Assembly: GCA_019748055.1 (NCBI GenBank)
Contig: JAIEQC010000016.1
Location: forward strand, 1 to 43,430
Length of the DNA: 43,430 nt
Direction: 5' to 3'
Source of the DNA: Caulobacteraceae bacterium
GTDB taxonomy: Bacteria; Pseudomonadota; Alphaproteobacteria; Caulobacterales; Caulobacteraceae
The position numbers were made by a program, and so were the translations under genes. Shown here in pieces: positions 1-6,914 of the stretch (within the stretch, counting starts at the first letter, position 1; every line of letters begins with the position of its first letter). The notes below the pieces were generated by a model. The model worked only from the letters and a program-made list of their open reading frames with translations, ran no database searches and was not told the DNA's origin.

Positions 1-172
1 AGGCCTTGCGCCCTCCCCCGCGACGGAACTCCCAGATGCTGCATCACCCCGAAACCGACGTCGGAAAAACGGGGCGAAAAAGACCCACGGCGTTGAAAAG
101 GAACGGAAAGACGGACGGGATCGTCACAACTGCGCGGGTCAAGTCGCCGCATCGGACGATGCGGTCGCGACC
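1..172. other. Left-edge stretch without a convincing gene
   Basis: I find no convincing coding sequence here. An 83-codon plus-strand reading frame exists, but its composition is Arg/Pro/Ser-rich and matches no family I know. On the minus strand an ATG at 44 opens a frame that runs off the left edge; it is too short to judge. A 7-bp perfect hairpin (CCGCATC at 147-153, GATGCGG at 158-164) lies just downstream of the next minus-strand gene. It could help end that transcript, but it lacks a T tract. Confidence 0.4.
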
Positions 173-448
173 TCAGCGGCGCAGCATCATCCCGATGATC
201 ACGCCGATGCCCAGCGCCGTGAAGGCCGAGCGCAGCGGGTCCTCGACCACCGCCTGACGCGCGGCGATCGCGCGCTGGCGGGCCTGCTCGCGCGCGGCGG
301 ACAGGTCGCCCTTCACCGTCTCGCGCAGCGAGGGGCGCTCCGGCGCCGCCGGGTCCTGCCGCAGCCCGTCGTCCACCGTGCCGTACTGGCCCTCGGTCGC
401 GGGGATCAAAGTGGTCTCGGTCTCGTCGAAACGGGTCGCATCGGTCAT
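173..448 (-). CDS. DUF883/ElaB-YqjD-like small membrane-anchored protein
   Basis: This is a 91-residue protein. The first half is acidic and polar. The middle is an Ala/Arg/Gln-rich amphipathic helix (about residues 45-68), and the last 20 residues form a short hydrophobic glycine-containing segment ending in Arg-Arg. That order is typical of the DUF883 family (ElaB/YqjD), small proteins with a C-terminal membrane anchor; E. coli YqjD and ElaB are associated with the inner membrane and ribosomes. The ATG at 448 was chosen because the frame upstream of it runs into the palindromic repeat, and GGAG lies just before this ATG. The family call rests on architecture only. Confidence 0.65.
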   Translation of the reverse strand: MTDATRFDETETTLIPATEGQYGTVDDGLRQDPAAPERPSLRETVKGDLSAAREQARQRAIAARQAVVEDPLRSAFTALGIGVIIGMMLRR

Positions 449-520
449 GGGGAGGTCTCCTGCGAGGGGCTGGGGGTCGCAGGAGACAATGAGGCGGGCG
501 CGAGGGAGTTCCCCCCTTCC

Positions 521-669
521 CTTCTCCCCTTGTGGGAGAAGGTGGCAGGCGCAGCCTGACGGATGAGGGGTCTCTGAGACCTTGCCGCTCCAATCGATGC
601 GGCGGTCACCGGTGCGACCCCTCATCCGACCTCGCTCCGCGAGGCCACCTTCTCCCGCAAGGGGAGAAG
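521..669. repeat. Palindromic intergenic repeat, copy A
   Basis: The element is bounded by inverted arms: CTTCTCCCCTTGTGGGAGAA at the left, and CCACCTTCTCCCGCAAGG followed by GGAGAAG at the right. Inside them lies a second inverted pair, GGATGAGGGGTC and GACCCCTCATCC. The central part (about 580-612) is unique to this copy. The same arms recur at 3356-3529 and, inside queA, at 40402-40582. This copy fills most of the gap between the DUF883-like gene and the phosphatase gene, and its right end stops two bases before the phosphatase stop codon. No coding function is apparent. Confidence 0.85.
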
Positions 670-671
670 AA

Positions 672-995
672 TCACCGCAGATGCGGCCCCACCTTCTTCT
701 CCAGCAGGGCCACCAGTTCGGGCTGCATGAAGGCGTAGTCGTCGGGGATGTCCAGCACGACGACGCGGGCGCGCTTCAGGTGCGGACCGAAGCGCCGCTG
801 GAGCTTGGCCTTGTGCGCCGCCTCCATGACGAAGATCAGGTCGGCCCACGCCAGCATCTCGGGATCGACCGGCACGTCGGCGTCGGGCGCCAGGCCGGCG
901 GACGCCGCCTCCACCCCCGGCCGGTCGGCGAAGATTCGCTCCGCCGTGGGCGAGCGCAGGCGGTTGCGGGAACAGAGGAAGAGGAGGTTGGTCAG
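672..995 (-). CDS. Low-molecular-weight protein tyrosine phosphatase-like protein, apparent CTG start
   Basis: Reading from CTG at 995 gives 107 residues. The N-terminus carries the P-loop C8-S-R-N-R-L-R14-S15, matching the C-x5-R-S/T signature of low-molecular-weight tyrosine phosphatases, followed by PTAE. The C-terminal part has a VVVLDIPDDY stretch that may supply the general acid Asp. No ATG, GTG or TTG precedes the P-loop in frame; an in-frame TAG at 1010-1008 closes the frame. The first canonical start is GTG at 914, which would delete the catalytic loop. I therefore place the start at CTG 995, 12 bases after the stop of the upstream secreted-protein gene, which is in the same frame. 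A base error or decay of the start codon is the alternative. Confidence 0.65.
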   Translation of the reverse strand: MTNLLFLCSRNRLRSPTAERIFADRPGVEAASAGLAPDADVPVDPEMLAWADLIFVMEAAHKAKLQRRFGPHLKRARVVVLDIPDDYAFMQPELVALLEKKVGPHLR

Positions 996-1007
996 GGACC
1001 GCTCGCT

Positions 1008-1769
1008 CTAAACGCTTCCTGCAAGGGCGCGCCTCACATTCGCGACAAGCGGGTCGTCCGGGGACGAGACCGGGATCAGCGACTGCATGACAAGTGTTTC
1101 GCGGCGGCGCCCACCGCCCCCGGTCGACAGCTCGACTTCTATTTCCAGAGGGAACGCTCCACTCGCAGGATAAAGTCGTCCGTCCGACCGCCGAAGGGCG
1201 ACGAACAGCTGGTCCACTTCCATGAAGTAAGGCGGTGAGCACTCCCCTAGGCCCAACCCCGCGCCCTCACTCGCCGGACTGAAGGCGAAGCCCTGGCTAG
1301 CGGGGCGCTCAAAAACCCATTCCGGCAGGCTGTTTGGGTGTGGCCTTTCTTCCAGCAAGCCTGGGGAGGCCTCATCTGCGAGCGGCGAGAAGTCATAACC
1401 AACGACGCGAAGAGGATCTTCGATGAGCCAGGGCTCCGCGACCAGCTCTCCCTTGAACGTGTTGACGGCTTCCAGGGTAAACACAAAATGGTCGATGTAT
1501 TCAGGCATCCCAGCCGGCATTTCAGTGTCGCCAAACTGCAGGTACCAGTCACCGAGGGTATAGCTGCGCGTTACGATGCGCTTCTGCGTGACGCGTACCA
1601 GTTGGATCAGTTCCGCCTGCCCGACCACCTGCGCGATCAGGTTTCCGCCGACATAACGACCATCGTCCGAGTAATGCTGCTTGGAGCAGGCGCGAGCGGG
1701 GTCAGGCGCAGCAGCCATCGTCATGGCGATCGCGGCGACCAAGGTGCCGCCAATGCGTAGAATCTTCAT
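1008..1769 (-). CDS. Secreted protein of unknown function
   Basis: The protein has 253 residues from the ATG at 1769. A GTG nine bases further upstream is possible, but the purine-rich GGGTGGGTGAA directly before the ATG favours the later start. Residues 1-28 form a signal peptide (Lys-Ile-Leu-Arg, then a hydrophobic Ala/Met-rich core, cleavage near ARA-C). The mature part has a Cys close to the cleavage site but no clear lipobox. It shows alternating strand-like segments and no motif I recognise. The stop TAG lies 12 bases before the apparent CTG start of the phosphatase, in the same frame, so the two are probably co-transcribed and may be translationally coupled. Confidence 0.6.
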   Translation of the reverse strand: MKILRIGGTLVAAIAMTMAAAPDPARACSKQHYSDDGRYVGGNLIAQVVGQAELIQLVRVTQKRIVTRSYTLGDWYLQFGDTEMPAGMPEYIDHFVFTLEAVNTFKGELVAEPWLIEDPLRVVGYDFSPLADEASPGLLEERPHPNSLPEWVFERPASQGFAFSPASEGAGLGLGECSPPYFMEVDQLFVALRRSDGRLYPASGAFPLEIEVELSTGGGGRRRETLVMQSLIPVSSPDDPLVANVRRALAGSV

Positions 1770-1791
1770 TTCACCCACCCCCGATCCGTAG

Positions 1792-3324
1792 TCACAGCGG
1801 AATGTTGTCGTGCTTCTTCCACGGGTTCTCCGCCACCTTGCCCTTCAGCGTCCGTAGCGCGCGGATCAGCCTCCGCCGCGTGCCGTGGGGCATGATGACG
1901 TCGTCGATGTAGCCGAGCTTGGCGGCGACGAAGGGGTTGGCGAAGCGCTCCTTGTACTCCGCTTCCCGCGCCGCCAGCGCCTCGGGGTCGCCGGCCTCCT
2001 TGCGGAAGATGATCTCGACGGCGCCCTTGGCGCCCATCACCGCGATCTCGGCGGTGGGCCAGGCGTAGTTGACGTCGCCGCGCAGGTGTTTGGAGCTCAT
2101 GACGTCATAGGCGCCGCCATAGGCCTTGCGCGTGATGACGGTCAGCTTGGGCACCGTGGCCTCGGCATAGGCGAACAGCAGCTTGGCGCCGTGTTTGATC
2201 AGGCCGCCGTACTCCTGCTTGGTCCCCGGCATGAAGCCCGGCACGTCGACGAAGGTCACCACCGGGATGCCGAAGGCGTCGCAGAAGCGGACGAAGCGCG
2301 CGGCCTTGCGGCTGGAGTCGATGTCCAGCACGCCCGCCAGGGTCTGGGGCTGGTTGGCGACCACGCCGACCGACTGGCCGTCCAGACGGCCGAAGCCGGT
2401 GACGATGTTCTTCGCATAGTCGGCGCCGATCTCGAAGAACTCGGCCTCGTCGACCGTCTTCAGGATCAGTTCCTTCATGTCGTAGGGCTGGTTCGGATTG
2501 GCTGGGACCAGGGTGTCGAGGCTGGCCTCGTCCCGCTCCGGATCGTCATAGCTGTCGCGCACCGGCGGCTTCTCGCGGTTCGACAGGGGCAGGAAGCCGA
2601 TCAGGCGGCGGACCTCCGACAGGGCCTCCAGATCGTTCTCGAAGGCACCGTCGGCCACGCCCGACTTGCCGGCGTGCACGCGGGCGCCGCCCAGCTCCTC
2701 GTGCGTCACGACCTCGTTGGTGACGGTCTTCACCACGTCGGGGCCGGTCACGTACATGTAGGACGTGTCCTTCACCATGAAGATGAAGTCGGTCAGGGCC
2801 GGCGAATAGACGTCGCCGCCGGCGCACGGGCCCATGATCACGCTGATCTGGGGAATGACGCCGGACGCCAGGGTGTTCTGCAGGAAGATGTCGGCATAGC
2901 CGGCCAGGCTCTCGACCCCCTCCTGGATGCGGGCGCCGCCCGCGTCGAAGATGCCGATGATCGGCGCGCCGTTGGTCAGGGCCATCTTCTGGATCTTGAC
3001 GATCTTGGCCGCGTGCGCCCCCGACAGCGAGCCGCCGAAGACGGTGAAGTCCTTGGAGAAGACGTAGACCAGCCGCCCGCCGATGGTGCCGCGGCCCGTC
3101 ACCACGCCGTCGCCGGGGATGCGCTGCTTGTCCATGCCGAAGTCGTGGCTGCGGTGCTCCACGAACATGTCGGTCTCCTCGAAGCTGCCCTCGTCCAGCA
3201 GGACCTCGATCCGCTCCCGCGCCGTCAGCTTGCCCTTGGCGTGCTGGCTGGCGATCCGGGCTTCGCCCCCGCCGAGACGGGCCGCGGCGCGACGGGCTTC
3301 GAGCTGTTCGAGGATGGATTGCAT
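1792..3324 (-). CDS. pccB: Acyl-CoA (propionyl-CoA) carboxylase beta chain
   Basis: This 510-residue protein has the full length and order of the biotin-dependent carboxyltransferase beta subunit. The N-terminal crotonase-fold half contains [29 protein letters not shown] and [15 protein letters not shown]. The C-terminal half contains [19 protein letters not shown] and the biotin-pocket region [11 protein letters not shown]. It transfers CO2 from carboxybiotin to propionyl-CoA in the cytosol, giving methylmalonyl-CoA. The biotin-carrying alpha subunit is not in this window. Family members can also take acetyl- or methylcrotonyl-CoA; the length and the PGFMPG and YGGAYDVM motifs favour PccB. 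The ATG at 3324 lies just downstream of repeat copy B, so the promoter is probably in or beyond that repeat. Confidence 0.92.
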   Translation of the reverse strand: MQSILEQLEARRAAARLGGGEARIASQHAKGKLTARERIEVLLDEGSFEETDMFVEHRSHDFGMDKQRIPGDGVVTGRGTIGGRLVYVFSKDFTVFGGSLSGAHAAKIVKIQKMALTNGAPIIGIFDAGGARIQEGVESLAGYADIFLQNTLASGVIPQISVIMGPCAGGDVYSPALTDFIFMVKDTSYMYVTGPDVVKTVTNEVVTHEELGGARVHAGKSGVADGAFENDLEALSEVRRLIGFLPLSNREKPPVRDSYDDPERDEASLDTLVPANPNQPYDMKELILKTVDEAEFFEIGADYAKNIVTGFGRLDGQSVGVVANQPQTLAGVLDIDSSRKAARFVRFCDAFGIPVVTFVDVPGFMPGTKQEYGGLIKHGAKLLFAYAEATVPKLTVITRKAYGGAYDVMSSKHLRGDVNYAWPTAEIAVMGAKGAVEIIFRKEAGDPEALAAREAEYKERFANPFVAAKLGYIDDVIMPHGTRRRLIRALRTLKGKVAENPWKKHDNIPL

Positions 3325-3355
3325 GAAGAGAGTCTCCCTAGGCCGCCCCGTCTAA

Positions 3356-3529
3356 CCCTTCTCCCCTTGCGGGAGAAGGTGGCGGGCGAAGCCCGACGGA
3401 TGAGGGGTGGACGAGGTCGTATACGACCGAGGACGTCGCTTTCCTCGGCCCAACGCCTCCGGCGTCGTGCCTCGACCCCTCATCCGACCTCGCTCCGCGA
3501 GGCCACCTTCTCCCGCAAGGGGAGAAGGG
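3356..3529. repeat. Palindromic intergenic repeat, copy B
   Basis: This copy has well-preserved ends: CCCTTCTCCCCTTGCGGG at 3356 pairs with CCCGCAAGGGGAGAAGGG ending at 3529. Inner inverted arms (CGGATGAGGGGT and ACCCCTCATCCG) flank a unique centre of about 60 bp. The right arm contains CTCGCTCCGCGAGG, a small palindrome shared with copy A. The copy occupies nearly all of the space between the rarA stop codon (3536) and the pccB start codon (3324), so any pccB promoter must overlap it or lie inside rarA. Confidence 0.88.
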
Positions 3530-3535
3530 CGTTCG

Positions 3536-4834
3536 TCAGCTCTTCTGCGCGCGCAGCTGCGCCCAGCGCTCCAGCCGCTCGCGCACCTTCGCCTCGTGGC
3601 CCTCGCCGGGCGGGTCGTAGAAGGTGCGGCGGTCCATGCCTTCGGGGAAGTAGTTCGCGCCGGAGAAGCCGTCCTCGGCGTCCGGGTCGTACTGGTAGCC
3701 CTTGCCGTAGCCCAGCTCCTTGAGCAGCTTCGTGGGCGCGTTGCGGATGTTGGCGGGCGGCATCAGGGAGCCGGTTTCGTGCGCCGCCTTTTTCGCCGCG
3801 CCATAGGCCTTGTAGACCGCGACCGACTTGGGCGCGGTGGCCAGGTGGACGACGGCCTGGGCCAGGGCCAGTTCGCCCTCCGGCGACCCGAGAAAGTCGT
3901 AGGTGTCCTTGGCGGCGTTGGCGATCAGCAGGCTTAGCGGATCGGCCTGGCCGATGTCCTCGACCGCCATGCGGACGATGCGGCGCGCCAGGTACAGCGG
4001 ATCCTCGCCGCCGTTGAGCATGCGCGCCAGCCAGTACAGCGCCGCGTCGGGGTCGGACCCGCGAACGGATTTATGCAGCGCGGAGATGAGGTTGTAGTGT
4101 TCTTCTCGACTTTTGTCGTAGGCGGGCGCGCGGCGTTGCAGGGTGCCCGCCAGCGCCTGCACGTCCAGCGGCTCGGCGTCCGGAAGGGCGAAGAGCACCT
4201 CAGCCATGGTCAGCAGATAGCGGCCGTCGCCGTCGGCCAGCGCGAGCAGCGCCTGCCGAGCCTCCGGCGTCAGCGGCAGGGCGCGATCCTCCGCCGCCTC
4301 GGCCCGAGTCAACAGTTGATCCAGTGCCGGATCGTCCAGCCTTTTCAGGACGTAGACCTGGCTGCGGGACAGGAGCGCGCCGTTCAGCTCGAACGACGGG
4401 TTCTCGGTCGTCGCGCCGACCAGGGTGACTATTCCCTCCTCCACATACGGCAGGAAGCCGTCCTGCTGTGCGCGGTTGAAACGGTGGATCTCGTCGACGA
4501 ACAGCAGGGTCGACTGGCCGGCGGCGCGGCGGCCGCGCGCGGTCTCGAACGCCTTCCTCAGATCGGCGACGCCGGAGAAGACGGCGCTCAGCGACTGGAA
4601 CTGGTAGCCCGCGGCCTGCGCCAGCAGCCGGGCGATGGTGGTTTTGCCGGTGCCGGGCGGCCCCCACAGGATCATGGAGCCCAGACGCCCCGCCTCGACC
4701 ATGCGCCGGATCGGCCCGCCCGACCCCAGCAGATGATTCTGGCCCACCACCTCCTCCAGGCTGCGCGGACGCAGGCGTTCGGCCAGAGGCGCGTCGGGCG
4801 GATGAACCCCGGAAGCTTCGAACAGGTCGGACAT
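3536..4834 (-). CDS. rarA: Replication-associated recombination protein A (MgsA/RarA AAA+ ATPase)
   Basis: The protein has 432 residues from the ATG at 4834, the usual length for RarA. The reading frame stays open upstream into repeat copy C, but the family begins with a short leader before RLRPRSLEEVVGQ, as here. Walker A is GPPGTGKTT (58-66), Walker B is LLFVDEIHRF (about 110-119), and sensor 1 is in VGATTENPSFELN. The C-terminal part has the RarA tetramerisation segment (DPLYLARRIVRMAVEDIG) and the KSVAVYKAYGAAKKA region. RarA acts at stalled replication forks with SSB and recombination proteins. It lies downstream of the divergent repeat-containing gap and heads toward pccB; the two genes do not overlap. 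Confidence 0.95.
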   Translation of the reverse strand: MSDLFEASGVHPPDAPLAERLRPRSLEEVVGQNHLLGSGGPIRRMVEAGRLGSMILWGPPGTGKTTIARLLAQAAGYQFQSLSAVFSGVADLRKAFETARGRRAAGQSTLLFVDEIHRFNRAQQDGFLPYVEEGIVTLVGATTENPSFELNGALLSRSQVYVLKRLDDPALDQLLTRAEAAEDRALPLTPEARQALLALADGDGRYLLTMAEVLFALPDAEPLDVQALAGTLQRRAPAYDKSREEHYNLISALHKSVRGSDPDAALYWLARMLNGGEDPLYLARRIVRMAVEDIGQADPLSLLIANAAKDTYDFLGSPEGELALAQAVVHLATAPKSVAVYKAYGAAKKAAHETGSLMPPANIRNAPTKLLKELGYGKGYQYDPDAEDGFSGANYFPEGMDRRTFYDPPGEGHEAKVRERLERWAQLRAQKS

Positions 4835-4846
4835 GCCGCAGATAAG

Positions 4847-4979
4847 CCCTTCCCCCTTGATGGGGGAAGGGTTGGGCTGGGGGTGACGGCGTTTGGCGTT
4901 GCTCTCCCGCTCGACCACAGCCGGCGCACCCCCATCCGTCTCGCTTCGCGAGCCACCTTCCCCCATCAAGGGGGAAGGG
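4847..4979. repeat. Palindromic repeat, copy C, between divergent genes
   Basis: This is a related but distinct copy. Its left end is itself a palindrome (CCCTTCCCCC, TTGAT, GGGGGAAGGG, 4847-4871). Its right end has CATCCGTCTCGCTTCGCGAG followed by CCACCTTCCCCCATCAAGGG. The right arm is closest to that of the queA copy (CATCCGTCTCGCTGCGCGAG). It fills most of the 158-bp gap between rarA (minus, ATG 4834) and the VOC gene (plus, ATG 4993). Both genes must therefore use promoters within or overlapping the repeat, unless they are read from further away. Confidence 0.85.
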
Positions 4980-4992
4980 CGATAAGGCGGTT

Positions 4993-5415
4993 ATGACCGA
5001 TCCGAACACGATCCAGCCGACCGGCGTGACGCCCTATCTGACCATTCCCTCGCGCGGGGGGCAGGCGGCGGTGGAGTTCTATCGCGCGGCCTTCGGCGCC
5101 GAGGAACAGTTCCGCAATGTGGCCGACGACGGCGAGCGGCTGATGCACAGTCGGCTGGTGATCAACGGCGGCGTCGTCATGCTGTCGGACGAGTTTCCGG
5201 AGTACGGCAACGCCGTCGACGTCGAGCCCAAGGGCGTGGTGCTGCACCTCCAGGTCGACGACGCCGACTTCTGGTGGGAGCGCGCGCTGAAGGCGGGCTG
5301 CGTGCCGTCCATGCCGCTGGCCGACCAGTTCTGGGGCGACCGCTACGGCCGCGTCACAGACCCGTTCGGCCACACCTGGTCCATCGGCGCGCCGATCCTG
5401 CGCGGAGGCGGCTGA
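4993..5415 (+). CDS. VOC-superfamily (PhnB/glyoxalase-like) protein
   Basis: This 140-residue protein has the fold signature of PhnB-like vicinal oxygen chelate proteins. It opens with VTPYLTIPSRGGQAAVEFY and FGAEE, continues with a central VMLSDEFPEYGN segment and VDDADFWWERALKAG, and ends with QFWGDRYGRVTDPFGHTWSIG. Family members bind a metal or small molecule in a cupped beta sheet. Their substrates vary widely (glyoxalase, bleomycin or fosfomycin resistance, PhnB), and nothing here identifies one. The ATG at 4993 follows the GGGGGAAGGG end of repeat copy C, which could serve as its ribosome binding site. It converges with the I78 cluster. Confidence 0.85.
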   Translation: MTDPNTIQPTGVTPYLTIPSRGGQAAVEFYRAAFGAEEQFRNVADDGERLMHSRLVINGGVVMLSDEFPEYGNAVDVEPKGVVLHLQVDDADFWWERALKAGCVPSMPLADQFWGDRYGRVTDPFGHTWSIGAPILRGGG

Positions 5416-5437
5416 GCCGGGCCGCCGCGCGAGGACC

Positions 5438-5710
5438 TCAGCCGCAGTCGACCTGCTGGATGATGCCCGTCTCCTGATCGAAGCGGACGTTCAGGCGGTC
5501 GGGACGCCAGTCCTTGGTCGTCGGGCAGGTCGTGCAGACGATCCGCACGTTCTTGTCCGCCGGGAAGGTCACCGCGCCGACATGGCTGCCGATCAGCGAG
5601 CGCGCGTCGTCTGCGTCGCACTGCTGCGGGCTGGCGACGCCGTCCTCCGGCATGGGGGCGCAGGCGGTGACGGCCAGCCCGGCCGCGGCGATCAGGGCGA
5701 GCGATCTCAT
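5438..5710 (-). CDS. I78-family peptidase-inhibitor-like lipoprotein (copy 1)
   Basis: The protein has 90 residues. Residues 1-17 are a lipoprotein signal with lipobox VTAC (Cys17). The mature part has a Cys near residue 31, an IGSHVG segment, RIVCTTCPTTKDWRP, and the closing DRLNVRFDQETGIIQQVDCG. The last block, with R-x-N-V, an acidic D-x-x-T/G and a final CG, is characteristic of peptidase inhibitor family I78. Its ATG (5710) overlaps the TGA of the next I78 gene in an ATGA, so the two are translationally coupled. It is the last gene of a holC-I78-I78-I78 run. The target protease is unknown, and inhibition itself is inferred from the family. Confidence 0.8.
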   Translation of the reverse strand: MRSLALIAAAGLAVTACAPMPEDGVASPQQCDADDARSLIGSHVGAVTFPADKNVRIVCTTCPTTKDWRPDRLNVRFDQETGIIQQVDCG

Positions 5711-5994
5711 CCGCAGGTGACCTTCTCGACTATGTTGGTTTCGGTGTCGAAGATCACGTTCACGCGGCTGGCGTTGTAATCCATCGTCACCGCGCAGGTG
5801 TCGCAGACGACGCGCCGCACCTCTCCCGGCGCGGCCGCCGGCAGGGTCGACTGGTTGCGGCCGACATAGGGTTGATACTTGGCGGCCGGGCAGGATCCGC
5901 CGGTCTCGGGCATGCCGGGCCCGGCCCCTTCCATCGGGGCGCAGGCTGCCAGGGCCAGCAGCCCCAGCGGGGCCACAAGAGCGAAACGGGTCAT
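5707..5994 (-). CDS. I78-family peptidase-inhibitor-like lipoprotein (copy 2)
   Basis: From the ATG at 5994 the protein has 95 residues. An ATG two codons earlier is less likely because AGGA lies six bases before the ATG at 5994. The lipobox is ALAAC (Cys18). The mature part repeats the layout of copy 1: a Cys at about residue 35, YVGRNQSTLP, RRVVCDTCAVTMDYN, then SRVNVIFDTETNIVEKVTCG. The CxxCAVTxDY stretch is shared with copy 3, so copies 2 and 3 look closer to each other than to copy 1. The stop overlaps the start of copy 1, and copy 3 ends 26 bp upstream. The protein is probably outer-membrane anchored and faces the periplasm. Confidence 0.82.
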   Translation of the reverse strand: MTRFALVAPLGLLALAACAPMEGAGPGMPETGGSCPAAKYQPYVGRNQSTLPAAAPGEVRRVVCDTCAVTMDYNASRVNVIFDTETNIVEKVTCG

Positions 5995-6020
5995 GGGCAT
6001 TCCTTTCTCGTGGAGGACGG

Positions 6021-6389
6021 TCAGCCGCAGCGAACCGAGGCCACCTTGTTGGAGTCCTGGTCGAAGAAGATGTTCAGGCGCGTGGGCGAATAGTCCTCGG
6101 TCACCGCGCAGGTGGTGCAGGTGACGCGGCGGCCGTAGGGATTGACGGGCACGGGAATCTCGCTCCGGTCGCGCCCCACCAGCCACTGCAGATCGCCGGC
6201 CCCGCACTGGTCCGTCCCCGCGCCGGGCACCGCCGCGGCGGACGCGGGGGTCAGATCGTCCACGGGAATGGCCGAGGTCACCACCGCCGGCTCGACGCCC
6301 ACGGGCCGGAAGGTGTTCGAGGCGGGCGCATCGCCCCCGGCGCAGGCCGCGAGCGCGAGGCCGATCGCGATCAGGCCGCCTTTTGCCAG
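6021..6389 (-). CDS. I78-family peptidase-inhibitor-like lipoprotein (copy 3), apparent CTG start
   Basis: The C-terminal half repeats the I78 layout: RRVTCTTCAVTEDYSPTRLN, then FFDQDSNKV and a final RCG. It is preceded by a Pro/Val-rich linker. The lipoprotein signal reads AKGGLIAIGLALAAC, but no ATG, GTG or TTG stands at its head. CTG at 6389 gives Met-Ala-Lys-Gly-Gly with lipobox Cys16 and 122 residues, and has GGAGGG a few bases upstream. A second CTG at 6374 overlaps the holC TGA but would lose the lysine. The frame stays open far upstream only as a shadow of holC. I prefer CTG 6389; a mutated start codon is possible. Translation is probably coupled to holC. Confidence 0.7.
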   Translation of the reverse strand: MAKGGLIAIGLALAACAGGDAPASNTFRPVGVEPAVVTSAIPVDDLTPASAAAVPGAGTDQCGAGDLQWLVGRDRSEIPVPVNPYGRRVTCTTCAVTEDYSPTRLNIFFDQDSNKVASVRCG

Positions 6390-6829
6390 GCGCCCTCCGG
6401 CGACTGCTTCCAGTAGGCCAGCGCGGCCCCCTGCCCCTTCAGCGCCTTCCAGCGGTCGCGCTCGGCCTGCACCGCCAGATCGTCGCGTCCGTCGAACAGG
6501 ATGAAGCATCTTTCGTACCCTTCCGTGCGGCCAAGCTCTGCGCCGTCCAGGATGAACAGCGCCTGAGCGCCGTTCAGGTTCTCTCCCGATTGCGACAGAA
6601 GGATGGGCTGCCGCTCCGCATGCGGCCGGTCGGCGCGGCCGTGGGCCAGGAAGGCGTCGTCCCGGTACGTCCACAGATCGCGGTCGACGGCGTCCAGCCT
6701 GTCGGGCGACCCGACCCGCACCAGCGCCTTCCACCCGCGCTCGCGCGTCTTTTCCAGCAAGCCGGGCAGCACCTGCTCCAGGCTGGACCGTTCGAGGTGG
6801 TAGAACCAGATTTCGGGGGCGGCGGTCAC
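6371..6829 (-). CDS. holC: DNA polymerase III chi subunit
   Basis: The protein has 152 residues, normal for HolC. It opens with EIWFYHLERSSLEQVLPGLL and contains RGWKALVRVGSPDRLDAVD, LWTYRDDAFLAHG, QPILLS and the ALFILDGAE / ERCFILFDG segments. HolC binds SSB and the psi subunit in the clamp-loader part of the replicase. The frame is open up to 7054, but that extension is antisense to the radical SAM gene; GTG at 6829 is the first start that fits the family, although no strong ribosome binding site is visible. The 3' end overlaps the start region of the third I78 gene by 19 bases. Joining holC with three lipoproteins is not a functional pairing I recognise. Confidence 0.85.
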   Translation of the reverse strand: MTAAPEIWFYHLERSSLEQVLPGLLEKTRERGWKALVRVGSPDRLDAVDRDLWTYRDDAFLAHGRADRPHAERQPILLSQSGENLNGAQALFILDGAELGRTEGYERCFILFDGRDDLAVQAERDRWKALKGQGAALAYWKQSPEGAWQKAA

Positions 6830-6914
6830 GTGGGCATCGTGGCGGAGCCCGAGCGAGACGACAACCGCTCCGGCTCCGCTTGCATCACGTCCAGCAAGAA
6901 CATATCCAGAACGC

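Noticed and set aside
1..44. A minus-strand ATG at 44 opening a frame off the left edge
   Set aside because: Only 14 codons are visible, with no clear ribosome binding site; it cannot be judged from this window.
1885..3723. A 612-codon plus-strand open frame opposite pccB
   Set aside because: It runs antisense through pccB and then across repeat copy B into rarA, so it is not a single conserved unit.
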